A stretch of 64,000 bases of DNA from Margaritifera margaritifera (GCA_029931535.1 JAQPZY010001498.1:1686001-1750000); one strand, 5' to 3'; positions 23,313 through 36,509 are shown, counted from the stretch's first letter. Numbers and translations: made by a program. Notes: generated by a model from the sequence alone, not told the origin.

Positions 23313-23440
23313 TTTTCTTCTTTTGATTTAACATACTTTATTCTTCTTCTCTCAGAAGCATACTAATATGTTCCTATATGTACATATTAGTATGCTTTTG
23401 AGAGAAGAAGAATAAAGTATGCTAAATCAAAAGAAGAAAA
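23313..23440. repeat. Near-perfect 59 bp inverted repeat (hairpin)
   Basis: Arms 23313-23371 and 23382-23440 with two mismatches and a 10 bp loop (tcctatatgt). The core is 'agcatactaatatgt'. It could be a foldback element or a transcribed hairpin. Confidence 0.9.
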
Positions 23441-24295
23441 CAATAAATAAATATAAATTTTAATATTATAAAATTATAAAAGATACCAAAATAACCCATT
23501 CTAAACCATCTCAACCACAGTGACAAGAGCCAACTATTGTTAACTTCTTCAGAGCTTTTGAAGAGCTTATGAATAAATGACATTATTTTAATATAATATT
23601 TTATTCCCCCAAGAAAATGTTCCAAATTACTGGAAATAATTATACTAGCCTAATTCATTTTTATACCTTATATAACCAATGTCAGAATATATCATGATAA
23701 TGCTGATGAACTCATGAAAAACATGCAAAGTGTAAACATGCAAAATGTAAACATGCAAAAGGTAAACAAAATGATTTTGATCATATTACACTTCATTAAA
23801 ACTTTTGACAAGATTGTATCCCGCAGAGGGTCACCTTCGCTTACAGTTAAACTGCCACTTAAGTCGACCCTGGCTGAAAGAAACAAAAATGTAATTTGAA
23901 ACCCGGCTGCATCAAACATTAATGCAATCTGAGGAATAATACACCGGCTGTAACAATAGAGTATGACAATAGAGCCCTCCTAAAAAGGGAGATAATTATT
24001 GTCACATGACCCAATAAGTGGCTGCACCAGCGGCAAGGGGTATATAAACTCCACACAGACAAGGTATTGTGATCAGTTGAAAAAAATGAATCAACAAGAC
24101 CAATTCCCTCTGATGAGTTACAAAGATAATAAAACCAGTCAGGGACCGGGGGTGACTAGACCATCCCAGCAGATGGGAGGGAACACCTTTCATTTAACAA
24201 TATTTTCCGCATACACTTATCTCTACCTTTTTTCCACTAATATAATTGCATAGATGCGCATTTACAAGAGTCCCAGAAATGGGTTATGTGTTATT

Positions 24296-24360
<65 letters not shown>

Positions 24361-24366
24361 GTAGAT
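24296..24366. repeat. GATA microsatellite
   Basis: About 17 copies of GATA, nearly perfect. Confidence 0.97.
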
Positions 24367-24875
24367 AATGTGTCACTATATAACCTTCTTTTTTTTTAAG
24401 TGAATATATATTAAGTCCTGAAGTCATAATTTTACACGAGTCTTTACCTAATTTTAAAGAATGAAATTGAACCGTGTACCAGACCATCATTTCCACACAA
24501 AAAAGTGTTAAAAAGGGCCACCCTGCCACCATACATTTGAACTACTATTTGGGGGTAAAAGCATATTTAAACACGGTCGGTCATTATTGACGTTATTGGA
24601 ATAAGGTATGATATGAGTTATAGTTTATCAACAGTTTTAAACGTCTGAACTGCACAGTCGTGAATCTGCTGTTAAGAAGCATTTCAGGTCGCGAACTGTT
24701 GGGAGGCATTTGGAAAATAAATATTGCAAAATGTTACCGACAGGAAGAAAATTTAGGTTCAGCCGAGTCTGATATACGGGAATATATAAACTTATTTTTT
24801 ATTATTTTTGTTTACATTTGATACGATTTCAGAATGTACTAGGCAAAATATCTTCGATCTGTACTCGGAAGACCG

Positions 24876-24905
24876 ACGGGGAAAATGGCGGCCGCTATCA
24901 ATGAC
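24876..24905 (+). promoter_or_regulatory. Candidate promoter motif upstream of the plus-strand SR gene
   Basis: 'GGGAAAATGGCGGCCGC' matches the YY1-type element found just downstream of many metazoan start sites. A second ATGGCGGCC lies at 25020. The acceptor 2 nt before the ATG at 41936 implies an upstream 5' UTR exon, which could start near here. No RNA evidence. Confidence 0.3.
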
Positions 24906-25339
24906 ACTTGGAAAGCAGTAGCAGCAATTGTTTTTTTTTTTTTTTCTTTTCTTTTTCTTTTTTTTTTTTTCTTTTTTGTGGGTTAAACGCCATTTTTTAG
25001 AACATGATAGGCTATATACATGGCGGCCACTTGAAGCTCATACTTTATTTTAAAAATTGACAAAATTATAGGGACAAGTGGAAAATGTTAGGAAAGAAGT
25101 AAGTTTTAAGCTCCGTTTTTTTCTTCTTCATGAAACGTACACATTATTGGCCTTGAGAAGTGAAACATGTTCTCAGTTTTAAAATCTGGAATAATTACAA
25201 ATGTAAGAATGATCAAAAAATTATATCAACCAAAGTTGCATAAAACCAATATATATTGTGTTTACAGGACATATGAGGTTTACAAAATATATTTGCAACT
25301 GCAGATTAGATAGATTAGAAACGTAATTCTTAAACTATA

Positions 25340-25517
25340 AAGAATTTGATTTGATTTTGTGGGGTTGAGAACCAGGAAGAACCACTGACGCATGGAAAGC
25401 TACTGGCAAGCTTTCGCACGTTGGTCTAACCAAGAACTGAACTCACGCGGACAGAGGTGAGACGTGAGTGATATCTAATGGCAACTACCTTGGAGCACTC
25501 AGCCACACTGGGCCCCC
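25340..25517 (-). mobile_element. tRNA-derived SINE (tRNA-Leu/Ser-like head)
   Basis: On the minus strand from 25517 downward, 'GTGTGGCTGAGTGCTCCAAG' resembles the box A region of a class II tRNA. 'GTGAGTTCAGTTCTTGG' about 55 bp later resembles box B. A non-tRNA body and an 'aatcaaatcaaattc' tail follow. It is too diverged to be a working tRNA gene. Confidence 0.5.
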
Positions 25518-26594
25518 GAACTGTAAAGAAATAGATAACTAAAAAATTAAGAAATTATGCTTTTCCATTTGATAAAATGTATATTGGGCACATGTTGTAA
25601 CAGAGTTCCAAGCATTTTGAAACTCGCACATTCCAATTTCTTAACCAAATGAATTAAATTAAAATAATTGGTTTTGGCTGTTTTGAACTAATGTTATCTT
25701 TTCATCCACTTTGTATTCGCCACTTTTGTATAGATTAGAGCAACACAGAATTACATACTTAACTATAATGAGATATATAGATGCTGAATTCCAAAAATAT
25801 GCCTGTCACAAAATGCATTTGTAGGGCCTATCTTGTGACGCAGGTCCTAACATTTTGATACTCACAATTCCAAAAACCTTTCTTAACTGAATTAATTGAA
25901 CTAAATTATTGATTTCAGCTTTTTCTAATAATGATAGTTCTTTTTACTTTTTGTGCACCTCTTTTGTTGCAGTTTTTGTGCTGTTTTACCTGTTCATGAA
26001 TGGGCCTATTTTGCAATCCATGATTTTTGAGTTTTCTCTTCTGAATCATTGATATATGGTGTGCTGTTGGTTACTTCTTAGGCATTTGGAAGCAGAAAGA
26101 TATTTTTTAATTATTTGCAAGTCACTTGGTGCATACCTTTGTTGATTCAGCTATATACACCACAGACTAAATATTGAATACAGTTTCTTCAACAATGAGG
26201 GAGGTAATTAAAAATGTTTTCCATAATTCTTGTGAATTTTCATATATATATTGAAAAATAATTATTCAATTATGATTATGAAAATTATAGGTTTAAAAAA
26301 AAATATTATTTTGTAGTACTGACCATGTAGGAAAAATAAAGGGATTGGACCCGAAAAAGGTCTAAGTGATATATGATATTTGACAATCTAACCATAGTAA
26401 CATAAAAAATGAAAGTACAGTTGTCTCATTTTGCTCTCACAACATGAATCTAATTACAATAAAAAAGAAAAGTACTCTAAAAGTCTTTTCATGTTTTTAG
26501 TGAAAATGAGAGAGAGGGAGAGATAAAGAAATACAGATGAAAAAGTGTTGTGTCTGTGTGTAAGTACTATATAGAAGATATTTGATTGAAACAA

Positions 26595-26675
26595 GTGAAT
26601 AACGGATATATTTCATAGAGTGGGTGAAAATACTTAAGTTTTTCATCCATGAGATTAAATATATCCGATATTCAC
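26595..26675. repeat. Imperfect hairpin
   Basis: 'gtgaata-cggatatattt' (26595-26613) pairs with 'aaatatatccgatattcac' (26657-26675), and the inner parts also pair (tgggtgaaaa with ttttcatcca). Otherwise 25520-28040 is AT-rich with short GA-rich runs and no gene. Confidence 0.6.
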
Positions 26676-28045
26676 TCAGAGAAAGCAAATATTCTTTTTA
26701 TTTTATATTCCAGCGTGTTATCAAGCAATTTGTATAACAGACTGAAGTAGCAGATTTCTTGCTGTATCCTGTGCGATAATGTGAGCGGTTTACCATTTAT
26801 GTTCTGCTCTGTTTTGTGTATATTCGCACTGAAAATATAAGTAGTAACATAATGCTTCTTCCCAATTCAAGGTAAAATAGTAGATAAAAACAAAATGAAG
26901 AAAAACAAAAAATTGTCCATTGCTTGATTTGATCCCAGTTCATCTCGATGTGAGACGGCTATCTTTACCTTTACACCAAGCAAGCATCTTACAACAGTTT
27001 GAAATTTTTTAGTCATAGTATTATCAATGTCTATTGACGGCCAGTGAAAAAATATGATATTTTATTACTCCAGTAAAATATCACAATTATTTCACTCGGA
27101 AAATCCAGTAATTCATGCCCTAGCATAAAATAAATATGATTTTATACATGGTACATGTATTATTTATAGGTAAATTGCAATGATATGAGCCCCTGTTGTC
27201 AAAGTTATGTGCAACTTGGCATTCTTACAGCAACAATAACCTCATCAAATCAGAATTAAAAAAAATAAAAGAACTTTTAAAGACTTTTGTTGTTTTTATT
27301 GAATGTGTATTAGAGAGAGAGGTAGATGAAACAACATTGCGTTAGTGTGTAAGATTGTAGGTATTCATAGCGGTATATTTTTGTAGCTGTTGGAGAGAGA
27401 GAAAGAGAGAGGTTTCAAACTGCTTATAATCTTTATTGTTAAGTTACCTGATAATTGTGATCTTCCTCCTTTACAAGGGTACTCTATTACATTGTCAGTT
27501 AACCTCTGAATAAACAGTTGATTCTTGTTTAAATTATGATAGCTATAGTCACATTACACCAATAACCAATGGTTTGTAGAGCTATAACATGCTAATTAAA
27601 TATGTCTATAGCTTTGGTTAGGTAATTTTAGCCAACATCTGATTGCACAAATGAGATTTCTATAAATGAGATCAAATAAGTGAGACTATGAGTAAGGAAT
27701 AAGCCTGTCTATAGGGAAATGAAAATATATCTGTGAGCTAAAAAGGCCATTGTCTGAACAGCAGTACATATTGTTGTGACAAGATTTCACACGCATCACT
27801 TGTTTTTCATTCATGTTGATAAAGATATGAATATAAGGGTTTATCAAAGTATAGATTCTCAGTAAAATGTTCATTTGATGAGAAAACGGCAAATGGTTTC
27901 ATAACTCGTTTTAAAATGTGCAAGCTATACTGTGATACTTTGTGACAGTGACATATACTTAGTAAAGGACACTTATTAACCATATTGTTTAATGACTGAA
28001 ACCATGAACTTTATAATTAAGACGTCTCCAAGCAAAAACAAACAC

Positions 28046-30343
28046 TTAACTCATTCAGCCCTGATCCTGCCTATACTTGTTCATTTTTTTCATTCAGTGG
28101 CCGATCCCGCCTATACTCGTGGATTGTTTGCTTCATTCAATTGCCGATCCTGCCTTCAGTCATGGTGAATGGGTCGGTAGTAAAAACATCTCCGATTGGT
28201 CACAAACAGGGTTTTTCCAAGAATCTGATGATATTGAACCAATCAGAAATGATTTTACTTTTCTTAGTTTAAATATTAAATATTCTTAAGTTAAGGTTAC
28301 TAATTGAGAGTGGTTTTACTACATATTTTATTCGTGAAAAATAGTAAACAGTGGTATATTTCAGAGCAATATTTGATGATAATGAGATCGAAAACAAAGT
28401 TTCTTGGATTTGATCTCAAAAATATTGAGGAAGCACTGGAAAGATGTTTGGCAGTTGCATATTTTTACAAGATTTAGACTCAGACATAGAAGTATGTGAG
28501 CCTGAATCATCGGAAGAAAAGGATAATGACAGCAGCAATGATACAGTGATCGTGGATATAGCAAACTAGAATAATCGTCTTCAGCCCATCCAATTCGATG
28601 ATTTTAGTGGACCAAATCCCAGACCTACTACAAACATGGACAGGGAAAAAAGGAAAATTTATTTTTCCATTTGTTGTTTCCAGAGGAATTTTACTCGAAC
28701 ATTGCAATCCAAACCAATGCATATGCCCAAAAATGCATCTTGGTACATGTATCACCAAACAAAACGTGGTATCCAACAACATCAGAAGAGATCAAAGCCC
28801 TTATTGGGGTTCATATTGCCATGGGAGTCCTTCCAGCACCAACCCAAGATATTTTTGGTACGAGGACAAACTTTTCCATCCTTCCTGCATCAAAATGAAA
28901 TTTAGTCTTACTTGATTTGAAAATCTGCAGAAATATTTTCATGTAGCTGACACCAGCAATAATCAACCTCGAGGAACACCTGGGCACAACAAACTGCCCA
29001 TATTTGACCAGTATTGGAGTGTATTTGCACCACATGCACAAGAGAATTTAATCCACATCGTGAGGCATCCATTGATGAACCAGTGATTGGATTTTCAGGA
29101 AGATTGGGCTTCAAACAATATGTACCTTTAAAACCTACCAAGAGAGGCATCAAAGTATGGGTTCTAGGTGATCCTCATAATGTCTGTGTTTGGGACTTTC
29201 AGGTTTATACTGGAAGGACTGATAACAATTGAATCTTAATCGAGGGGTGATTCTGGATTTGATGGAACCTTTGTTTGGTTTTGGATACCATGTCTGCACC
29301 GACAGTCTTTGTACATCTCCAGACATATTCCATCAGCTTTAGCAGAGAGTGACATATGGCTGTAGAACAGTTTATTCAAATCGAAAGGGTCTTCCAAATG
29401 GATTAGACAAAGTAAAGCTGAAGGAACAGGGCTAAAGTATAACTAAACAAAAAGGAGACATGAAAGTTACAGTGTGGCTTGACAAGAAGAACATGACTGT
29501 ACTGTCTACTAACAAAAAAGATGTTTCTATTAAGGAAGTTCCATGTCCACTTCCAATCAAACTGTACAACATATACATTAATGGAGTGGACCATGCAGAT
29601 CAATTGAGAGCAACATACAACACTGGTAGAAACTCTTTGAAATCGTTGAAGTATCTATGTCTTTTTTTTTCCTTTTCAACTTTTTAACTCTAAATTCATT
29701 TTTGCTTATGAAAGAATCACAAAACCATTAAATCATGACAAAAAACAACAAAGAAAGAGCTAGAACACAGTTGGAGTTCAGAATAAATCTTTCCCATCAA
29801 TTACTTGGAGGATTTGTGGGTAAAAGGAAAAGAGCAGCGGAAGTTTGACCTCCACTTCAGCCAGGCCAGCATTAGTTGTGATGCAGAAGAAAAGAACATG
29901 CAAAACATGTTCACTAAACAAGATTCAAACTGAACCAACAACTGGATGTGAGCAATGCCAAGTAAATTTAAGTGGAAAATGCTTCAAACCATACCACAGA
30001 CAAAACTTTCCTGATTCATTTGAATACAATAAAGGATTACTTACATCATATTTGTAAAAATTATGCACATAATTTTGTAAATAATGCATAAATAACTTGT
30101 GAAAGCCTTGGACAAATAACACAAAAAAAATAATATGATTGTGAAGATAGATTTATTTGGAGCAATTGGTGAAAATATCATGGATTTTTATTGGATATAA
30201 CTAGAGAAATTAAGGTAAGAATGAATACATGCACATGATGTTTACAAAATTTTCTAATTAGCTAAAAACTCTGGAGCACAAGCAGCTAGACACAGCTTAG
30301 TGCTGCTGGAGCATAACAGCGGTGTTGGGGCTGAATGAGTTAA
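28046..30343 (+). mobile_element. piggyBac-type transposon, both ends present
   Basis: TTAA at 28046-28049 and 30340-30343. The inverted termini are TTAACTCATTCAGCCC and its complement GGGCTGAATGAGTTAA. The left subterminal region repeats 'gccgatcc(c/t)gcct' three times. Length 2.3 kb, close to a complete element. Confidence 0.9.
28400..30055 (+). pseudogene. Broken piggyBac transposase
   Basis: Pieces in order: 'FYSNIAIQTNAYAQ' and 'ALIGVHIAMGVLP' (28671-28898), 'ASIDEPVIGFSGRLGFKQYV' (about 29065) with the first catalytic Asp, and 'YINGVDHADQLRATY' with the third Asp (about 29575). The C-terminal cysteine-rich domain (CKTC, CEQC) is at 29845-30055. Multiple stops and shifts separate them. 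Confidence 0.85.
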
Positions 30344-30839
30344 AAGATATTATATAAGAATCAAATTCACCGAGTCAATGACTTTCACGTTTATGATAGA
30401 AAATGACAAGATTTTTATATTTTATTTTATTATTGTACTACTATAAAGAAACAATAAGACTACTTGACCAGCAGTCTATGCTCTTCACATCGGCATGTTG
30501 CGAGATCTAATTTTTACTGGATAAGAAAACATCAGATGGCTTCAGAACTCATTTTAAAGCGTGTGGGGCTACATGTATGTTACGGTGACAGACTTAATAA
30601 AGGGCACTCTTAAAATAATGTTTAATGATTCTGTGCTGTAAAGGTGATTGTCCAGGTGTTAATCAATGGCAGTAGATATTGTAATGACAACAAGAGATCA
30701 TACAAATCAGTCATTATATTTTCTTGCCAATAAAGATAATAGAAAGGTGCAGCAGAGAATAAGAGTACCAGTAGATTCACAACTAACAAAACAATGACCA
30801 TTTTGAAATGAGATGATCAAAGGTCTTTCTGTGTGATTA

Positions 30840-31220
30840 TAAATGATTATTTCTTCATTTCCAGTTTCATTATTTGATGCCTCAGTCAAAAACTTACTCG
30901 AAGTTAACAAATATTTACATTTTTCATATGAGATTATATCAAACATATATTTTTCAAACAGTACATTGGTTGTTTGATGTATCTCAATCATGCATCAGTA
31001 TTTTTTCAAAGTCATTTGAAAAGTGAACTCTCCAGATTCAAATGGTGATTCTTTTATTTCTAAATCTTCTCCTTTCATTATTTGATGTCTCATAAAAACC
31101 TACCAATAGTTAATCACCATTTATATCATATACTTAGCGATGCAATACATTAGTTGTACGATATTTCTGAATCATATGTCAGTATATATTTTCGAAGTCG
31201 CTTCAAATGTGAACTTCTCT
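30840..31220. repeat. Duplicated block of about 200 bp
   Basis: Two diverged tandem copies, each with 'tttcattatttgatg(c/t)ctca', 'acattggttgt/acattagttgt' and 'cagtat.tttt'. No gene was recognised between 30344 and 31420. Confidence 0.5.
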
Positions 31221-32369
31221 TCTTAATTCAGCTATAACACATCAAAATACTATGTTCAAAATAACGCAAAGATTTTAAAAAACCCACAAAACAATGCCTT
31301 CCTTTTATATAATTTTAATCGTATTTTTATAAAAAAAAAAGTTTGACAGTATTATCAATCTATTTTGCAATTGTAAATCTTCTCAGTAAAACTTTTTTGT
31401 ATGAACATTTCAAGGATTTGACAAAGAATACAAAGTTACTCGAAAGTTTTCTCGAGGCCAAGAGACTGCCAGACAGCAGAAGGAATGGTCTGTCCCCTCC
31501 TCCACACTTCAACCTCTGGTATCTGCCTCTATTTATAGGGTCTATTCTCCTCTTTCAACCCTTAAGCCCCCGGCCTTGGATTCGGGTGCTTCTCAGGTTG
31601 AGATATTGGAATGGGTGCATGTCTCTCAGTTAAATCTTTTGAGTCTTTGGAACTTAGAAGCCTGGTTACAATGGCCTCATGTGCCAATCTGTTTTTGGCT
31701 GCCTCTATTTTGTTGAAGCTGAAGTCATTGTCCCCAGCAGCTATACAGAGACTGTTTTAGGCTGTTGCTAAGACATCAAGGGATGCCCTTTCAGTGTCCA
31801 TGGTGCTCTCTGTGAAGTTTCACCACCTTCGCAGAGATGCTGCTTTAGAGACTTAAGAGGTTTTGCTGGAGCACAACAAAAACCTTGTGATGGCTGTCCT
31901 GCTTCGGGGTCTAATTTTCTCAATAGCAGCACTAGATTTGAGAGACCAAAAACACCAGTCGCTGACTATGGCTCAGGGCCCGTCAAAACTGGTCAAGGTG
32001 CACACCAACCCTGATCAGTTAACAAGAAAACAAATGACCCCAGTTTAAAACTCCCTTCTGCCTGTCCTTCTTTAAATGATGAGTTTGTAAAAGTCAAGGG
32101 AGGAAATCTACAGACTCCTCCTTCAGATAGGAGGGAGACAATTGACCCAAGGGAGTCTCGCTTCCTTCTGCAAAGTCTCCTTCTTCCCAGCATCCAAGTA
32201 GGTGCCAGACTAGCCCTATTTTCAGATGCTTGGTCAGACCTCAAATGATGTGTGGGTCCTTTCCACAGTTAGGTAGGGTTACTGTCTTGGTGTTTCTGGG
32301 ACTCTTACAAGCACCCATGCTGTCTACCAGTTTCAGCTGGTATCTCTGCAGAAAGAGATGTACTCTCTT

Positions 32370-34960
32370 CTTAAGGAAGGGCGCAGTAGAGAGGGTGAAG
32401 AACATAAGAAGTACGTGATTCTATTCCCATATTTTCGTAGTTTCAGAGAGAGTGGGTAAGTTTTGACTCGTCATTGGTCTTTCCCCCTTGAACAAATTCC
32501 TTCAGGAAGAGCAGTTCAAGATGGAGACAACTGCTTCTGTCGGGAATGCAATCAGGCTGAATGACTGGGTGGTCTCCTTTGATCTCCAGGATGCTTATCT
32601 TCACACTCCCATCTTCCCAACCCACAGGAAATATCTGCAGTTTTGTCTGGGACAGGAGATATCTCAATTTCAAGCTCTTCCTTTTGGCCTAGCTTCTGTT
32701 TATAAAGCCTTCACCAGGGTGATGGGCACAACAGCATCTCATTTAAGGTCCTTAGGGGTTACCATTCTCCAGTACTTCAGTGACTGGTTGATGCACAACA
32801 TCTGTGACGTGTCCTTCTGAGGGATTTGTCTCTCTGTTGGGAGACGGTGACTTGGCTAGGCCTAATCCCAAATCTAGAGAAGTTGGATCTTATCCCATCT
32901 CAGAATTGTTGTTCACTTAGGGATGAATTTTCTCACATGTCTAGGAACAGTCTGTGTTTCCCTCTGCCCCCAGGCCCCCTAAACAGAACTGCACAGATAC
33001 TTGCTCTGTTAGCAAGACTGGACAAGAAGACATCATTGTCAGCTAGTTTCTACCTCTCTTTCTCCTGGGGACTCGGAATGTGACAGCGAAGTTAGTTTTC
33101 CCAGGAAGGCTTCATATGTGACCCCTCCAGTTTTCATCATCAGAGTTGGTGGAAAAATCGGGACAAGTTTCTGTCTGGAGTTCCAATTAACACTCCATAA
33201 CCTCACTCCTTCCTTTGCACCAATGCCTTAAATTCAGGCTGAGGGCTCACATAGGCCTTGGGAAGAAGCTTTCCTACACAACAACAATCTAGCAATGTGG
33301 GCTGTTTTTCTTCACTTGACGGGTGTGCCAACCGCACAAGACACTGCTGCATCATGATCTCTAGGGATAACACATTGGTTGTTGTGTACCTCAGGTGCCA
33401 AAGGGGCGCCCTGCCCTTTCTCTCTACTTTGAAGTCTAGAACCTTCTCCGTTGGACAGCTTTGGAAGAGAATACTCTACAAGTCTGCCACGTTCCAGGCA
33501 AGAGGAATGTTCTGGCCGACAGCTTGTCCAGGAAGGGGCAAGCAGTCCTCATGAAATGGTCTCTGCACCAGACAGTAGCAGAGACACTTTTTCATCCATG
33601 GGGAAGGCCAGTGTTTGATTTGATTGCAACAAAGCTGAACAACAAACTTCCCCTTTATGTCTCTCTGGTGTCAGACCATAGGGCTTGGGTGGTGGACTCC
33701 TTCATTTTGAAATGGGATCGACTCTATGCCTACACATTCCCACCTTTCAGAGTAATCCCTCATGTTTTTCAGTCAGGACTTTATGTCTCATCTCATCCTG
33801 ATAGCTCACATGGACCCAGAAATCGTGGTTCAGTGATCTCCTCAACCTGTTAGTTAACAGTCCCAGGGAATTACCGCCGAGGACGTATCTGCTGTCGCAA
33901 CACAGGGTCCCTTGTGCACATCACCACACATATCGTCCAACTTCACACCTGGCTCATATCAAACGATCTATTCACTAGGACCAGTTTTTGAGCAAGGTTG
34001 CGAAATGCATCACTCAGGCTAGAAGGCAATCAACCTCCAGGTTTACGATGCCAAGTGAAGAATTTTCTATAATTGGTGCTGCAAGAAATGCATTGATCAT
34101 ATCTGCCCTATAGCTGCAGTTGCAGATATTCTTCTTTTTTCTTTTTGAAGAGAAAGCTGGCTCAGTTTCCACCATTAAGGGCTAAAGAACAGCCTTTTCT
34201 AACTCCATTATGTTACATGTATCTATGGCCTCATTGTTTGGTCAGACTCTCATCTTTCAGATCTGATCAGGCACTTTGAGTTCCAGAGACCAGTATCTCG
34301 CTTATTAATGCTGTGGAACCTATCGTGTGTTCTTTGGTCGCTATCAGAATTCCATTATGAACCTTTGAGTGAAGCTTCCTTTGAGAATCTTACCCATAAA
34401 ACAGTTGTTTATGTTTCAGTGGTAGCTATGATTCGGTCTCTCTTTGCCAACTGGTGTTTCTGACCAAGAATCAGCTACCTTCTGTAGCTCATGTTTATGT
34501 TTAAATCCCCAATCTCTGTCATATCTGTGCTGGGTATGATCAAGATAGACTTCTGTGCCCAGTTAGCGCTATATTTTTTCTATCTAACTAAATCAAGAGG
34601 GAAAAGAAAGGGTCATAACCATCTTTTTCTCTCTTTAAAAGGTACTTCTGATATTTCGGCAGTCACCATCTCGAGGTGGGTTATTTGGACTGATAAAAGA
34701 GCCTGCAGTCTCGGAGAGCGATCGATCTCTCATGAAAATGAAAGCCCATCAGGTCAGGACTATTACTGCATCTTAGGTTTTTTGAATCATTCCTCATTGG
34801 ATAAAGTCGGGAAAGTGGCCTCCTGGTGTTCTCAGTCCATTTTCTCATCATTTTATCTTTGTTCAATCGTGCACCAGAGTGGGGATATTTATGCTTTAGG
34901 TGCCATTGTGTCAGTCCAACAAGCTGTCAAGCTATCCTCCTCCAGTTGGCAGTAGAACAT
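32370..34960 (+). pseudogene. DIRS polyprotein remnants: RT, RNase H, tyrosine recombinase
   Basis: RT: 'FKMETTASVGNAIRLNDWVV' then 'SFDLQDAYLHTPI' (32510-32610), then 'FQALPFGLASVYKAFTRVM' (about 32670). The catalytic box reads QYFSDW instead of a two-Asp box. RNase H/linker: 'CHVPGKRNVLADSLSRKG' (33480-33540). Recombinase: 'DISAVTISRW' (34640-34680) and a terminal helix with 'FSSFYL' (about 34850). Many stops. Confidence 0.85.
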
Positions 34961-35033
34961 CCTTCTGACAGCAAGTTCACTTGACAGTTTATTTTAGGCC
35001 ATCAGCCTCCTACCAGGTTGACAAATTCAGCAG

Positions 35034-36160
35034 TACAGTGAAACCCCGCAATAACGCGCCTCATGATAACGCGAATTCGGATATAATGCAATCGTGGTGT
35101 GGCTCCCAAAATTTTCTATGTTCATTCGCACATGAAATTTTTTTTCCTTCAAAGTACGAGAAATGGTGTATAAAATATATATATTATCATTTCGGGGAAG
35201 AGATTGCTCATGAATTCAAGTATAATACGTTCATGGCATGGTTCCTGAAATTTTATATACATGTATTTTTCTCATTCATGGAAACAATATTTTTTTTTTT
35301 AAGTACGAGAAATAGTTTATAAAAAGTTTATTATCATTTTGGGGAAGAGATCACATATGAATTCGATCGTGGCATGGCTTCTGAAATTTAACAATTTCAC
35401 CAATTTCTTGAAGTGTTATGCCAAAATAAACATTATCGGAAATTTTACTTATTACTGATCCATGAGTAAAGCCATTAAGTCTTCTTTGTGTTCGTCTTCA
35501 ATTCATTCTGTATACAATCATTGCTCAAACAATAGCCGACATGTGTTTCTTTAACTGCATACACAGCCGAGCATCAGACAATGTGGTGGTTGATAAAAGA
35601 TTCTCACGATTTAATAAACATGAAAAAATGTAAGCCGCCAACACGTGCGCTGGACTTCAATTCATCCTGTATACAATCATTGCACAAACAATAGCCGACT
35701 TATGTTTCTTCTTTAACTGCATACACAACCAAGCACTAGACAATGTGGTGGTTGATCAAAGATTGTCATATGTGGGTGCTTATGTAGAGACTGAGCTTGG
35801 GCTCTGTAAGTAACACTTTGATCATTAAGTCTGTGAAATCTATTAAAGGATGCAACTGAACAAATGTCAATTGTGCGGCAAGATCACAGGGAGTTCAAAT
35901 AACCACTCCCTGTTACTTGGCACTAAACAAGTATCAAACTCGTTGCTCAATCAAAGGGTTGTCATGTGGGAAAGCAAAGTCGGCTCAATATCAGATAGTA
36001 AACAGTGTTGATACCCTGTTCATGCTATACATTAGACATGTATACGTTGTTCTCTGAATAAAGTAAAATACAGTAAAACCCCGCAATAACGCGACCCCAC
36101 TTTTTCCGTGATAGAATTTTATGGACTCCTATTATCACGTTATTGCGGGGTTTCACTGTA
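35034..36160. mobile_element. Tigger/pogo-like non-autonomous DNA transposon
   Basis: TA duplicated at 35034-35035 and 36159-36160. The inverted ends match over 21 bp (CAGTGAAACCCCGCAATAAC...). No transposase. The interior is made of two direct duplications: blocks starting near 35150 and 35300 ('aagtacgagaaat...'), and near 35500 and 35660 ('ttcaattcat.ctgtatacaa'). A third copy of the end lies inside at 36071, so 36071-36158 also forms an 88 bp hairpin on its own. Confidence 0.88.
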
Positions 36161-36491
36161 GTAGCAAATGATGTCTTACTGCTACTAAAATGCATTTTTG
36201 TGAGGTATAACTAATTTTAATTATGTAATACTTACCAGCTACTATTACAAGATTCTCTCCTCCCAGCTGACTTTGATGTCTTTTAGTCTTGATCTAGGGC
36301 AAAGGGGAAGATAATCCATATCTTGGATATGACTATGGAATCAGATTGGGATCATGTTGTTATTTGATTCTGGTTCTCCAATTAGTAATTGGAGAAGAGA
36401 ATATAAAGGCTTGAACAGGTGACTATCATCCTGGTAAAAGGTAGCAATGCAATAGTAGCAGATAAGTATTACAAAATTAAACTTGGTTTTA

Positions 36492-36509
36492 CCCCCCCCC
36501 CCCCCCCAA
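36492..36509. repeat. Poly-C run at the DIRS right end
   Basis: About 17 consecutive C directly after 'ggtttta'. The stretch 36510-37100 beyond shows no gene. Confidence 0.85.

Larger units (their letters stand above)
31430..36491 (+). mobile_element. DIRS-type retrotransposon, degenerate, with nested DNA transposon
   Basis: A gag-like region is followed by RT, RNase H and a tyrosine-recombinase region, then the non-coding 3' part. The 3' part (36165-36491) aligns with 62484-62835 of the other DIRS copy, including the terminal 'gcaatagtagcagataagta'. It is interrupted at 35034 by a 1.1 kb TA-flanked element. The left inverted repeat was not found, so the 5' end is probably truncated. Confidence 0.85.
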
